The notes: generated by a model not told the origin, from the letters alone. A stretch of 64,000 nucleotides of DNA from Nitrospina sp. (GCA_018653085.1 JABIAY010000053.1:128561-192560), one strand, 5' to 3'. Positions 1-9,280 are shown, counted from the first letter of the stretch. A program made the numbers and translations.

Positions 1-69
1 TAATTCAATACTAAACACCGACTCGCCGCCATCTGGCAACAAGGCTCTGTCTCGAAAAAATATTACGAG

Positions 70-122
70 GCATAAAGGGAGAGATATCCTGCATACCACA
101 ATTATATCCTTTGCCTTTATGC
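70..122. repeat. 9-bp inverted repeat at window edge
   Basis: GCATAAAGG at 70-78 is matched by its exact reverse complement at 114-122. The arms are 35 bp apart. It lies just downstream of the stop of the minus-strand gene at 141-569 and could be a hairpin at the end of that transcript. There is no clear T-run, so a terminator call is not justified. Bases 1-140 hold no convincing gene. Confidence 0.35.
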
Positions 123-140
123 AAGGGGTACTAAGGGGGG

Positions 141-569
141 CTAGTTGTCGAAGCGGATTTTGGCCTTTTTCATCCAGTGTTTCTCGTCGAACTGTTGGTT
201 AAAATATTCTTCAAAGCGGACTTCATTTTCTGACAAGGCTTTGCCATCAACCCACTGCGCGGGTTCAGGAGAAGAGGGAAGATCAGGTGTTTCTTTTTCT
301 TCCTGGTCATTTTCTGGTTCGGCATGAATATGTAGTTCTTCGAGGATTGAGTCAGCTTTAATTTCCTTTTGGACATTTTTTTTCAAAATGCTTTCTATCA
401 ACTTGTCCACTTCCAGCACCAGATTGTATTCTGAAACATAATCAAGGAGTTCTAATTTCTGTAGTTTTTTTATGGAAATTTGGACATCAGGAGATTTCAG
501 GATCGCCTTATTAATTTCTGTCCAAAGATACTCCGCTAATTTTTTTTTCTTATCTCTTTCCCAAGACAT
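141..569 (-). CDS. hypothetical acidic protein, 142 aa
   Basis: I do not recognise this protein. It is 142 residues, soluble, with no signal peptide or membrane segment. The N-terminal half is Lys/Glu/Leu-rich and probably helical. An acidic Pro/Glu/Ser-rich linker follows at about residues 82-104 and a short aromatic/basic tail ends the protein. The ATG at 569 is preceded by a strong purine-rich ribosome-binding site (GGAAGGGGG, about 4 nt away), which makes it a real gene. A perfect TTGACA hexamer lies on the minus strand at 636-631. It stands alone between the window edge and another small minus-strand gene, so context gives no function. Confidence 0.6.
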   Translation of the reverse strand: MSWERDKKKKLAEYLWTEINKAILKSPDVQISIKKLQKLELLDYVSEYNLVLEVDKLIESILKKNVQKEIKADSILEELHIHAEPENDQEEKETPDLPSSPEPAQWVDGKALSENEVRFEEYFNQQFDEKHWMKKAKIRFDN

Positions 570-630
570 ATTTTCCCCCTTCCAGAAGTGCTTGTATTGG
601 GGGCAGTGTAAATTATGACCATCACATGTT

Positions 631-636
631 TGTCAA
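631..636 (-). promoter_or_regulatory. candidate -35 box upstream of the 142-aa gene
   Basis: The minus strand reads TTGACA, a perfect -35 consensus, about 60 nt upstream of the ATG at 569. No good TATAAT is placed 16-18 nt away. CATAAT lies too close and TACACT slightly too far, so the -10 is uncertain. Confidence 0.3.
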
Positions 637-752
637 GCCATTGTCACAACCCTGTAAAGATTGAGAACGACCTGTTCTGATTAGCCAAATAAACTCTTCA
701 AATAGGGTAGTGGGGATTTAAAACCGGGTGTGTTTGAAAACAGGGGTTATTC

Positions 753-941
753 CTACAGGCTGGGGTCGTGGAATCTTTCTTTGAGCACATCCACGGGGCT
801 AATATATTTATCACAGGCCACCACGGAACGCTTTTGATCAGAGCTCAGGTTATCAAGGCTCAGCGAATCTACCAGAATGGGCTGAGCACCACAATCAGAC
901 CTCTCGTGCGAGCAAAAGTCACACATATTCAAAGTTATCAT
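753..941 (-). CDS. small cysteine-containing hypothetical protein, 62 aa
   Basis: I do not recognise this family. The short protein begins with MITLNMCDFC, so it has a CxxC pair, then single cysteines near residues 17 and 43. This hints at a small metal-binding or redox protein. The frame can extend 6 codons further to an ATG at 959. The internal ATG at 941 is preferred because AAGGA sits 4-5 nt upstream of it. It is flanked by non-coding DNA on both sides. At this length a chance ORF cannot be excluded. Confidence 0.4.
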   Translation of the reverse strand: MITLNMCDFCSHERSDCGAQPILVDSLSLDNLSSDQKRSVVACDKYISPVDVLKERFHDPSL

Positions 942-1566
942 AGGTTCCTTACCCGTCATGATTTACGCTCTTGAAGACTGGTTCATACTACTATTCCGTT
1001 TTTTTTGTTATCTATCATAGGCCTTAAATGGCTATTTGTAAACATATCAACTGCGGATTTTAAAAATTTCTGCCCCTTTTGTCCGGTTCGATGTCTCCTC
1101 CTGATATCCAGCAAATTACTAGAGAAAACAATTAATTGACGGAAGGGTGAATTTTTTACCCTTAAAGTTCAATTTCTCGTCACAAAGCCCCGCAAAAAAA
1201 TCACTATAACTATTTATTTTTAAACATATTATGCGCTTTTATGCTGGCCTCTCCTTTTGGCATATTCCTTGCTCTTCTATTTGGTGAATAACTATGCCCA
1301 ATTTTGGGAGCGAATAAAAACGGGTTTTTTTAATAGTTTTTTGAAAACAAAGGGTTTTTTGCATAGAGGTTCCTGATCTTGGGTGGGAGGTAAAACACCT
1401 TGATATTTGGGAGCTAACCTCAGGTTATTTGGCGGTGGAACGGGCGGGTTTGTCTGCCGGCAAAGATTGCATAACTCCTTTGTTTTCGGTATTTCAAGGG
1501 TTTTGAGACAGTGTGGAAAAGGCTTAACTTTAGGCCCCAAAAACCGTTAAGAATAAGGCAAGGTGA
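942..1566. other. 625-bp gap upstream of tpsB
   Basis: No convincing gene is seen. The gap holds a hairpin at about 1145-1163 (AAGGGT...ACCCTT), an AT-rich stretch at about 1200-1230 and several T-tracts at about 1323-1358 that may bend the DNA. These are plausible parts of the tpsBA promoter region, but I could not place a confident promoter. An 82-codon minus-strand frame (1292-1540) was judged spurious. Confidence 0.4.
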
Positions 1567-3300
1567 ATGGACTGGGACACGGCAAATAATCGAATTTACA
1601 GCAAAATAATGCTGATAGGGGTTTTTGCCTGCCTTTGGTGGAGTTCTATGGCACTATTATCCTACGCTCAAATTACCCCTCAAGGACGAGACCAAACCTA
1701 CAAGCAAGCCGCTCCCCATCGGTTTGAGGAGAGGTTCAAAAAACAGGAGTTTCCGCAATCGCAAAGGGTGCCGGTAAAACCGGACAGCCTGAAGCCTGTT
1801 TTTCCGGCGGCGATGAGGAAGGTGAATTTTCTTCTCCAGAGAATGGTCATCAAAGGCTCGACGGTTTATGGCAAACGAAGATTTTCACGGTTGTTCAGAA
1901 AGTATCTGCACCGGAGGATTAATCTCGAACAGGTCTATACCATTGCCCAGCAAATCACCAATATGTACCGCAACGATGGGTATATCCTTTCCAAAGCGGT
2001 GGTGCCTCCTCAGAAAATCGAAGCCGGTGTGGTTCGAATTAATGTGATTGAGGGTTTTGTGGATCGGGTTGCCATTCAGGGTCAGGTGCGCGGCCCGAGA
2101 AAGCTTCTCAGTGAATATCGAAGAGGAATTTTAAGATCCCGACCTCTGAAAGCCAAGGATCTTGAGAGATACCTGCTTTTGGTGGACGATTTGCCGGGAG
2201 TTTCAGTTAAGTCGGTTCTCACGCCCTCCAAAGATAAACCGGGGGCCACCAACATGACACTGATTCTTAGCAATAAAGCCTATGAAGGAAGCGTGGGTTT
2301 GGATAACCGGGGCACTGAATTTAACGGGCCTATCCAGATAAATGCAGGGCTATCCGGCAATGCGGTTTTTAAAAACTATGAGCGCATTGGCTTGCAGACT
2401 GTGGTCACCAGTAACACGGATGAATTGCAGTTCTTCAGCGGTTTCTATGAACAACCTATATCTTCTGAAGGTAGCAAACTGTTTTTTTCTGCATCGGTCA
2501 GTGACTCCAAGCCCGGCGATGTTCTCGAAGAGTTTGAGGTAGTGGGGGAAAGTAAAACCTTCGCTCTTAAAATTACACACCCGTTTATTCGATCCAGGGC
2601 TGAGAACCTGACTGGAACTCTGGGCTTCACGCACCGAAACTCGACCACGGATATTCTGGGGACATTGGATTCAGAAGACCGCCTTCGTATCGTTAATTTG
2701 GGCTTGTCTTACGATTTTGTAGATGAGTATCGAGGGGTGAACCTGATGAGTTTCAATTTGAGCAAGGGTTTTGACATTCTCAACTCCACGGAAACGGGAT
2801 CGGAAAACCTGACCCGTGAAACAGGCCACAGTGACTTTACCAAGCTTTCCGGGCAGGTACTCAGGCTTCAACAATTGGCACCTTCCTGGATGTTGTTGGG
2901 AGCGTTTTCCTGGCAGTATTCTTTTGAAAAACTTTTGTCTTCCGAGGAATTTGGTGTGGGCGGCGCGCAGTTTGGCCGGGCTTATGACTCTTCTGAAATT
3001 ACCGGAGACCAGGGCGTGGCTTTTAAGCTGGAGCTTCAAAAAGCTTTTCAGCCGAAACAAAAATACCTCAGGGATGTGCAGGCTTATACTTTTTTCGATT
3101 ACGGAGCGGTTTGGAATCGTATTCCCACTTCCACAGGTTCCACCGTTCAGGATCTTAACTCGCTGGGGGTCGGTGCCCGGTTTAACGTGACAGATACGAT
3201 CTCTGGATATTTGGAATGGGACAAACCACTGAATCAGGAAGTATCGGCGAAGGGTGACAAAGAAGGACGATTCTTTTTCAGTCTATCAGCAAGGTTTTAG
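1567..3300 (+). CDS. TpsB/ShlB-type outer-membrane transporter of two-partner secretion
   Basis: This 577-residue protein is the pore partner that exports the adhesin encoded 9 nt downstream. A hydrophobic signal segment spans about residues 13-34. A POTRA-type domain follows at about 86-165. The remainder is a beta-barrel domain rich in alternating aromatic and polar strands, and it ends in a terminal Phe (SLSARF), as outer-membrane barrels do. Length and order match the ShlB/FhaC family. The ATG has AGGTG 3-4 nt upstream. The close spacing to tpsA implies one transcript. The N-terminal extension between signal and POTRA (about 35-85) is basic and Pro/Gln-rich, like the plug-helix and linker region of FhaC. 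Confidence 0.9.
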   Translation: MDWDTANNRIYSKIMLIGVFACLWWSSMALLSYAQITPQGRDQTYKQAAPHRFEERFKKQEFPQSQRVPVKPDSLKPVFPAAMRKVNFLLQRMVIKGSTVYGKRRFSRLFRKYLHRRINLEQVYTIAQQITNMYRNDGYILSKAVVPPQKIEAGVVRINVIEGFVDRVAIQGQVRGPRKLLSEYRRGILRSRPLKAKDLERYLLLVDDLPGVSVKSVLTPSKDKPGATNMTLILSNKAYEGSVGLDNRGTEFNGPIQINAGLSGNAVFKNYERIGLQTVVTSNTDELQFFSGFYEQPISSEGSKLFFSASVSDSKPGDVLEEFEVVGESKTFALKITHPFIRSRAENLTGTLGFTHRNSTTDILGTLDSEDRLRIVNLGLSYDFVDEYRGVNLMSFNLSKGFDILNSTETGSENLTRETGHSDFTKLSGQVLRLQQLAPSWMLLGAFSWQYSFEKLLSSEEFGVGGAQFGRAYDSSEITGDQGVAFKLELQKAFQPKQKYLRDVQAYTFFDYGAVWNRIPTSTGSTVQDLNSLGVGARFNVTDTISGYLEWDKPLNQEVSAKGDKEGRFFFSLSARF

Positions 3301-3309
3301 GAATTTTTC

Positions 3310-6300
3310 ATGAACGTTTTTAAAATGAATCAGAAAGCATTCCCCGGCGGAAAGCCTCCGCAGGCTGGCGTAGCCGCTGGTGGCAGTGTAACGCCGAAGC
3401 GACAGCCGAAGGCTTGGAGCCCGTTTACCCCTTCGGGGCACGAGAGCTTAGGAAAAATATCACGCTCACCGGGCATGGCCCGGAGGCCGAGTGATGCCGC
3501 CATCTTTCTGGTTTCATTTTTAACCTACCTGATTGGTATTTTCCCTTCCATGGTTTATGCCCTCCCCACTGGCGGGACGGTCCAGGCTGGGTCGGCCACC
3601 ATTGACTCGACTTCTTCTCAGTTGATGACCATTTACCAAACGACGGACAAGGCCATCATCGATTGGCAGGCCTTTGGTATTGGGAGCACCGAACAGGTTG
3701 ACTTCCAGCTATCTCAGGGTGGGGTGACGCTCAACCGGGTAACCGGAAATGACCCTTCAAATATTTTTGGCAGGCTAACCTCCAACGGCGATCTCTGGCT
3801 GATCAATCCCAATGGAGTTCTTTTTGGTAATAGTGCGCAGGTGGATGTGCATGGTTTGATTGCGACCACTAGTGATATTTCCAATACGAATTTTATGAGC
3901 AGCAACTATAACTTCAGCACTCCTTCCAGCCTGACTTCAACAGTGGTCAATCATGGCAGTATTACAGCGGCCCAAGGTGGACTGGTTGCCCTGGTTGCTC
4001 CCGGTGTGCAGAACATGGGGGTCATCACCGCGCGTTTGGGCAAAGTGAGCCTGGCTTCTGGAAAAACTTTTACCGTAGATTTGTATGGTGACCAGCTCAT
4101 CAACCTGGGAGTGGATAGTCAGGTGATGGGACAGGTAACCGGAGGGGGTGGGCAGGTGTTGACTTCGCTGGTCTCCAACAGCGGAAGCATCTTTGCTGAT
4201 GGTGGAGTGGTTCGTTTGGATGTCAATGCCGCACAGAATATTGTTGACCGGGTGATCAATATGGATGGCATCATTCAGGCGCGTTCGGTGGTTGAAAAAA
4301 ACGGACAGATCATCCTCATGGGCGGGGCCGCTGGCGAAGTCAGTGTAACCGGCACATTGGATGCATCGGGCTACGGTCAGGACGAAACGGGAGGTACCGT
4401 TCATGTCCTTGGCGAAATGCTGAGGTTTGAGGGCAATGGCCTCATCGATGTCTCGGGTGACCTGGGTGGAGGAACGCTTCTCTTTGGTGGCGACTATCAA
4501 GGCCAGGGTTCGGTTTTCACTGCGACCGATTCCTATATCGGACCGGATACTCAGACTTTTGCCGATGCGGTGACAAGCGGTAATGGCGGTAAGGTGATTT
4601 TCTGGGCTGATCGGCGAATGCGATTTTTTGGTATCGTCAGAGGTCGGGGCGGAAAATATTTTGGCGATGGCGGCTTGGTAGAGGTTTCCGGAAAAGAAGA
4701 ATTATATTTTGATGGATCAGTGGACACCACAGCGGCCAATGGAAAAACCGGTACCCTTCTTCTTGATCCGGACACGATTACTATCGCGGATGGGTCGGGT
4801 ACAACCACCGCCAGTGGTGCTTCGACCTTCACCACAATTTATGAAGATACTCTTGAAGCGGTTTCTTCGACCACCAATATCACTCTCCTTGCCACAAGCA
4901 GTATTTTGTTGAGCGACCTCAGCGATAACCTGCTCAACCTGCAACAAGGCAGTGGCAACTCAGTCACCTTTACGGTAACAGCCGGAACCATCAGTTTCGC
5001 CAGCAGTACGGATACCATATCCACTAACGGCGGAGACATTACCTTCAGCGCTACGGGGGACTTGACTATAGGAAGCCTGACCTCAAATGGCGGAAACATT
5101 TCGCTGACCGGTGATGACTTTTCATTATCCGGAACTCTGAGCAGTGGTGCGGGAAATATCAGTATTACTCATGCTGACAGTGGAAAAATAGGACTTGGTG
5201 GCACCTCGTGTACCGGGTCCTGTGACCTGAGTATCAACACAACGGAACTCGGCAATATGTCGGGCAATAAACTCATCATCGGCGGTTCGACCAACGGGGA
5301 TATCTATGTTGATGGCATTACTCAGACTACGTCCACCTTCTCAAATGGGGTGGAGCTCAATGTGGACGCGCATCTCTCCGGTTCAAAAGGTGCGATTATT
5401 TTTGAAGGTTCGGCCTCTTCGTTTTCAACGTTGGACGCCAGCGCGGTGGACGGCGTAGAGGTCAACGCCAATTTGACAACCACTACCGGAGCCCTGACTC
5501 TGGACGGGGACTCCGATAATGCCGTAGATACTCTGTCGGGTAACGATTACATTATATTTGCCAGCGGGATCACCTTGACCAGCGCAGGGAATATTTCCCT
5601 GAGTGCCACCAATGGCGGAATGACTGCCGCAGGCGCTTTGACCTTGTCCGCGACCTCCGGCCTCACTATGACCGGAGCCATGACCGGGGCCGGAGCTGTT
5701 GCATTGACTGCAAATTCCGGCATTACTTTGAATAGTAGTGTCTCCACCTCCTCGGGTAGTTTGAATATCAATGCAAATTCATCAGCATTGTCATTAGGAA
5801 GTGTCACTTTGAGCTCGGCAGGTGCCTTGACGCTCAGCTCCAGTAGTATTTCTTCTTCAGGAAACCTGGCTCTTACTTCAACAGGTTCCACAATAAGCGT
5901 TGGTAGCGCCGTGACTTCATCCGGGTCGGTGGCTATGACTGCTAGCAGTGGTTTGACACTCAGTAACAGCACGCTAACGGGCTCGGGAAGTGTTAGCCTG
6001 GAAGGTGGAAGTGCGCTCACTCTTGCCAGCGGCACAACCATTACCTCATCGGCAGGAAGCATTACTCTGGGTGCCTCGACAGGTTCGATCACCGCAAACG
6101 GAGCGTTAACGCTTTCCTCGAATGGCAGTATCACGGTCAGCAATACGATGACCACAGCCGGAGCCGCAACATTCAACGCTAACTCGGGAATCACTCTGGC
6201 AACCAACGTCACTACCAATGGTGCGACGGTTATGGATGCGGATCTCGACAACAACGGTTCGGGTGATTTCACCATTTCGTCTGGCTCCTTATCGACCACC

Positions 6301-9099
6301 AACAATGCGCTGACGGTGACCGCCGATGACCTGGTCCTGACTGGAACGATTAATAGCGGTACCGGCTCGACTACCATCAATGTTGCCGACAGCGGTTCTT
6401 TGGGAATCGGCTTCAGTTCCGGATTCGGCATGAACCTCACCAGCACTGAACTGGCAAATATAACGGGTACCGGTGATCTCAATCTGGTGAACGGGGCCAT
6501 CACCTTTGCGGCAAGTTCCAGCTTGAGTTCTTCCGGAAAATTGACCGTAGGCCAAAGCGGCGGAACAATAACCGGGCAAGGGGCCCTGACATTATCCGGC
6601 GCAAAAGGATTGGCCATCGATAGCAGTACCCTCTCAGCGGCAGGAAACTTGACCCTGGAAGGCGACTCCAACAATTCGGCGGACTCGGATGATAGTATTT
6701 CCCTGGCTTCGGGGGCAACGCTCACGGCATCTGCGGGTTCTATCACGTTGAACGCGACCACCGGCGGTATATCGGCGGCGGGGGCAGTGACTCTCAACGC
6801 GACCACTGGCATCACCATCAACGATAGTTTTACATCGGCGGGTACCACAACTTTCGATTCCGATACGGATAATGACGGGTCGGGAACCTTCACCATTGCC
6901 TCCGCATTGAGTGCGGGGAACAATGCTATTTCCCTTACGGTAGGGGGCATGGCCCTCAACAGCACCCTGAGCAGTGGAACCGCGAGCACCACTATTCTGG
7001 CTTCTTTATCGGGAGCTACGATTGGCCTTGGCGCATCCAGTTGTGGAGGGACCTGCGGGGTAAGCCTGACTTCTTCGGGGCTGGGAAATATCACCGCCGG
7101 CAGTCTCATCATCGGTGATGGGTCGAATGGAAATATTACCGTTGAGGGCGTAACAACTTCCATAGCAAACGTGACATTAAACGCGACGGCTTCTGGGTCT
7201 TCGGTGACTTTTGAAAACTCGGACTCTACCTTCCAAGGCCTGACAGTGAATGCGGAAAATGGAGTCACACTTTCTTCGAACCTGACTACCAACGGAACAA
7301 CCAGTTTTGATTCGGATTCGGATGATGACGGCACTGGTGATTTCACTTTGGCGGCAAGCAAAACATTGTCTACTACAAATAATGCTCTATCGCTTACATC
7401 CAACGACATAGCATTTGGTTCGGGTAGCTCGATCACTTCAGGGACTGCGGGCACAACTCTCTTAACTGCTCAATCTGGAGCAACCATTGGTTTGGGTGCC
7501 GGTACAGGAACTTTTTCCATGACAAATAGTGAACTGGGCCAGATCACTTCCGGCAGTCTCACCATTGGTAATACATCGAATGGAGCGATTACTGTTGCAG
7601 GAGTTTCCTCGACCAGCTTTGGAGCACTCACTTTGAACTCCGGCTCCTCGATGACCTTTTCATCCACCGCATCTTCGTTCAGTGGCTTGACCCTGGATGC
7701 CGGGGGAGCGGTGGACTTTGGAGTGGATGTAACGACGACCGGAAATTTGAGCGTCACTTCAGGGGGAACGATTACGGATACGGGGACTTTGACGATAGCG
7801 GGAACATCCAGCTTTACCACTGACGTGGACAATCAAGCGATCACTCTGGACAATACATCGAACGCATTCACGGGCGCAGTGAGCTTGAATACTTTGGGAA
7901 CCTCTGGCAACGCCACGTTGACCAACAATAACGCGGTGACTCTTTCTACCTCCACCGTTGGTGGAGACCTTGCGGTAACGGTGGGCGGAGATAATTCGTT
8001 GAACGTGACGGGTGCCGGGTCGGCTGGTGGTTCTATCAGTCTGCTTGCGGACGATGACATTATTTTTACTGCCGCTGGCGACTTGACCACCACAACCGGA
8101 AATATCACACTTACCGCCGACAACGATTCTGACAATAACGGATCGGGTGGAGCTCTGACCATGGTAGATGGAACGGTGTTTGACGCAGGGTCTGGAACCT
8201 TGGCCCTGTCCGCCGATGAAGACATCACTCTCGGCCTGCTTGAGACCACAAGTTCTTCAGACACCGCTGTGACACTGACTTCAACCAGCGGCGGGGTGTT
8301 TGATGGAGACGCCAATGCGTCTTTCAGTAATACCACGATAATTGTTGGGAGTGCGTCCGATTCGGTTCTTGATATTATTGCGGAAAGCGGCAGGCTGGTG
8401 GTGGATACGGTGACCGGATTTGGGACAGAAGATAATGCCATGGAGACAAAAGTCAGCTCTGTGGATATCGACAACACCACATCGGGCGATATCAATATCT
8501 TTGAATTTGACGGTATCGAAATTTCTAAAATTGCCCAGGCCGGGTCGGGCGATATTATAGTTTCTTACCAGGGTTCTATTTCCGGATCCGGCAACGCGGA
8601 GATTACTTTTAGCGGCACTCCCAAGGGAACCACCAAGTTCATCCGCCGTGATGTCAAGGATCTGGTCATAGGAGGAACCGGAAAAACCCTGGGCGAGCTT
8701 GCCTTTGGTACCACACAACAGCTTACTTTCGATACCTTTGAAATTAAGGCTCCCGACTTTCAGGGCAAGACACCGGTAGACCTTGTTGCCGGGTCCCCCA
8801 ATGGGCCCTTTACCATGGATGTCTTCAGTGAGAGTTTTGCGCTGGTTGAGCTGGCGGAAGGAAGCTCTGGAAAATTTGATGGAATGGAAGTGACTCAGTC
8901 TTTCTGGGGTGGCCCAAGCAATACCAGCCTGGAAGTGGCGCAAAAGAAAAACCCGGAGAAAAAATCCCGTTCCCGGCAGAGATCGGCTAAAAGGAAAAAA
9001 CTGAACAAGAAAAAGGTGGATGAAACCGCCGCTCTTACTCTGAAAAAACCGCGCCGCATCCAGAGGAGTGAATCGGGCTATCTTGACTTTGTTCGTTAA
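3310..9099 (+). CDS. TpsA filamentous haemagglutinin-like secreted adhesin
   Basis: This 1,929-residue secreted beta-helix protein is the cargo of the preceding TpsB. After the signal segment (about 62-80, ending SMVYA) comes the TPS secretion domain with typical motifs, including LWLINPNGVLFG. The body is Ser/Thr/Gly/Ala-rich and repetitive. It includes a composite module seen three times (Asp-rich DxDxDGSG loop, then an IGLG...SNG unit) at about 6232-6510, 6853-7160 and 7308-7617. The C-terminus is strongly basic (KKNPEKKSRSRQRS onward) and lacks an obvious toxin or autotransporter barrel. The ATG at 3310 has AGGA 7 nt upstream. Residues about 10-60 derive from an inserted repeat-like block, so the signal peptide lies unusually deep. 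An alternative start at 3475 would give a normal signal peptide but lacks a ribosome-binding site. Confidence 0.88.
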   Translation: MNVFKMNQKAFPGGKPPQAGVAAGGSVTPKRQPKAWSPFTPSGHESLGKISRSPGMARRPSDAAIFLVSFLTYLIGIFPSMVYALPTGGTVQAGSATIDSTSSQLMTIYQTTDKAIIDWQAFGIGSTEQVDFQLSQGGVTLNRVTGNDPSNIFGRLTSNGDLWLINPNGVLFGNSAQVDVHGLIATTSDISNTNFMSSNYNFSTPSSLTSTVVNHGSITAAQGGLVALVAPGVQNMGVITARLGKVSLASGKTFTVDLYGDQLINLGVDSQVMGQVTGGGGQVLTSLVSNSGSIFADGGVVRLDVNAAQNIVDRVINMDGIIQARSVVEKNGQIILMGGAAGEVSVTGTLDASGYGQDETGGTVHVLGEMLRFEGNGLIDVSGDLGGGTLLFGGDYQGQGSVFTATDSYIGPDTQTFADAVTSGNGGKVIFWADRRMRFFGIVRGRGGKYFGDGGLVEVSGKEELYFDGSVDTTAANGKTGTLLLDPDTITIADGSGTTTASGASTFTTIYEDTLEAVSSTTNITLLATSSILLSDLSDNLLNLQQGSGNSVTFTVTAGTISFASSTDTISTNGGDITFSATGDLTIGSLTSNGGNISLTGDDFSLSGTLSSGAGNISITHADSGKIGLGGTSCTGSCDLSINTTELGNMSGNKLIIGGSTNGDIYVDGITQTTSTFSNGVELNVDAHLSGSKGAIIFEGSASSFSTLDASAVDGVEVNANLTTTTGALTLDGDSDNAVDTLSGNDYIIFASGITLTSAGNISLSATNGGMTAAGALTLSATSGLTMTGAMTGAGAVALTANSGITLNSSVSTSSGSLNINANSSALSLGSVTLSSAGALTLSSSSISSSGNLALTSTGSTISVGSAVTSSGSVAMTASSGLTLSNSTLTGSGSVSLEGGSALTLASGTTITSSAGSITLGASTGSITANGALTLSSNGSITVSNTMTTAGAATFNANSGITLATNVTTNGATVMDADLDNNGSGDFTISSGSLSTTNNALTVTADDLVLTGTINSGTGSTTINVADSGSLGIGFSSGFGMNLTSTELANITGTGDLNLVNGAITFAASSSLSSSGKLTVGQSGGTITGQGALTLSGAKGLAIDSSTLSAAGNLTLEGDSNNSADSDDSISLASGATLTASAGSITLNATTGGISAAGAVTLNATTGITINDSFTSAGTTTFDSDTDNDGSGTFTIASALSAGNNAISLTVGGMALNSTLSSGTASTTILASLSGATIGLGASSCGGTCGVSLTSSGLGNITAGSLIIGDGSNGNITVEGVTTSIANVTLNATASGSSVTFENSDSTFQGLTVNAENGVTLSSNLTTNGTTSFDSDSDDDGTGDFTLAASKTLSTTNNALSLTSNDIAFGSGSSITSGTAGTTLLTAQSGATIGLGAGTGTFSMTNSELGQITSGSLTIGNTSNGAITVAGVSSTSFGALTLNSGSSMTFSSTASSFSGLTLDAGGAVDFGVDVTTTGNLSVTSGGTITDTGTLTIAGTSSFTTDVDNQAITLDNTSNAFTGAVSLNTLGTSGNATLTNNNAVTLSTSTVGGDLAVTVGGDNSLNVTGAGSAGGSISLLADDDIIFTAAGDLTTTTGNITLTADNDSDNNGSGGALTMVDGTVFDAGSGTLALSADEDITLGLLETTSSSDTAVTLTSTSGGVFDGDANASFSNTTIIVGSASDSVLDIIAESGRLVVDTVTGFGTEDNAMETKVSSVDIDNTTSGDINIFEFDGIEISKIAQAGSGDIIVSYQGSISGSGNAEITFSGTPKGTTKFIRRDVKDLVIGGTGKTLGELAFGTTQQLTFDTFEIKAPDFQGKTPVDLVAGSPNGPFTMDVFSESFALVELAEGSSGKFDGMEVTQSFWGGPSNTSLEVAQKKNPEKKSRSRQRSAKRKKLNKKKVDETAALTLKKPRRIQRSESGYLDFVR
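3337..3500. repeat. dispersed-repeat-like block embedded in the tpsA 5' coding region
   Basis: This GC-rich stretch resembles the intergenic repeats elsewhere in the window. It has a GGCGTAGCCGC segment like the reverse complement of the repeat end at 35000-35015. It has CGAAGGCTTGGAGCC, similar to CGAAGGCGTGGAGCC at 9243-9257. It also has a GGGGCACGAGAGCTTAGG segment mirroring 12495-12515 in reverse. The palindrome CCGGGCATGGCCCGG lies at 3469-3483. The reading frame stays open through it, adding about 50 Pro/Gly/Arg-rich residues ahead of the signal peptide. Confidence 0.65.
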
Positions 9100-9280
9100 C
9101 CAGCGTGACGCTGGACTCTACTGGCAATAGCATTGTCAGGCTGGCAAAAGTTATCTCGGCTTAATGAAGTCTTGCTCTCTGCTTCCCTCGCCAGAGGGCC
9201 ACTAGCCGTGGTGGCAAAGAGGTGGTGGTGCTAAGCGACCGCCGAAGGCGTGGAGCCTGTTGAGTCCAGCGTCACGCTGG
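9100..9280. mobile_element. 181-bp element with 19-bp terminal inverted repeats (MITE-like)
   Basis: The left end (9100-9118, CCAGCGTGACGCTGGACTC) and right end (9262-9280) are perfect 19-bp inverted repeats, each itself containing a CCAGCG/CGCTGG hairpin. The element starts immediately after the tpsA stop codon (TAA at 9097-9099). At its other end it supplies the TGA stop of the minus-strand gene at 9272-10123. Internal sequence carries no ORF of note. It shares pieces with repeats at 21.8, 34.9 and 54.8 kb. It could be a non-autonomous transposon or a large REP-type composite. Confidence 0.6.

Noticed and set aside
1-140. short open frames at the left edge as the tail of an upstream gene
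   Set aside because: Frame 2 is open for 67 codons but runs antisense into the 142-aa gene and has no protein-like pattern. Frame 1 gives only a 24-residue fragment. Neither can be supported.
1145-1163. AAGGGT...ACCCTT hairpin upstream of tpsB as a terminator or riboswitch
   Set aside because: Short stem with Ts only in the loop, no known riboswitch core, and no upstream plus-strand gene to terminate.
1292-1540. 82-codon minus-strand frame upstream of tpsB
   Set aside because: Pro/Lys-rich translation encoded by T-tract DNA, no ribosome-binding site, likely non-coding.
3937-4500. 187-codon minus-strand frame in the TPS domain region
   Set aside because: Fully antisense to the conserved secretion domain of TpsA; low-complexity translation with no start signal.
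5547-7454. 635-codon open frame on the minus strand inside tpsA
   Set aside because: It is antisense to a repetitive Ser/Thr/Gly/Ala-rich gene. The Pro/Val/Glu-rich translation is what codon bias on the other strand produces. It has no domain, and the sense gene is clearly real.
7833-8943. two 220-codon minus-strand frames inside tpsA
   Set aside because: Same cause as the 635-codon frame: shadows of the repeat-rich sense gene, mutually overlapping and without recognisable features.
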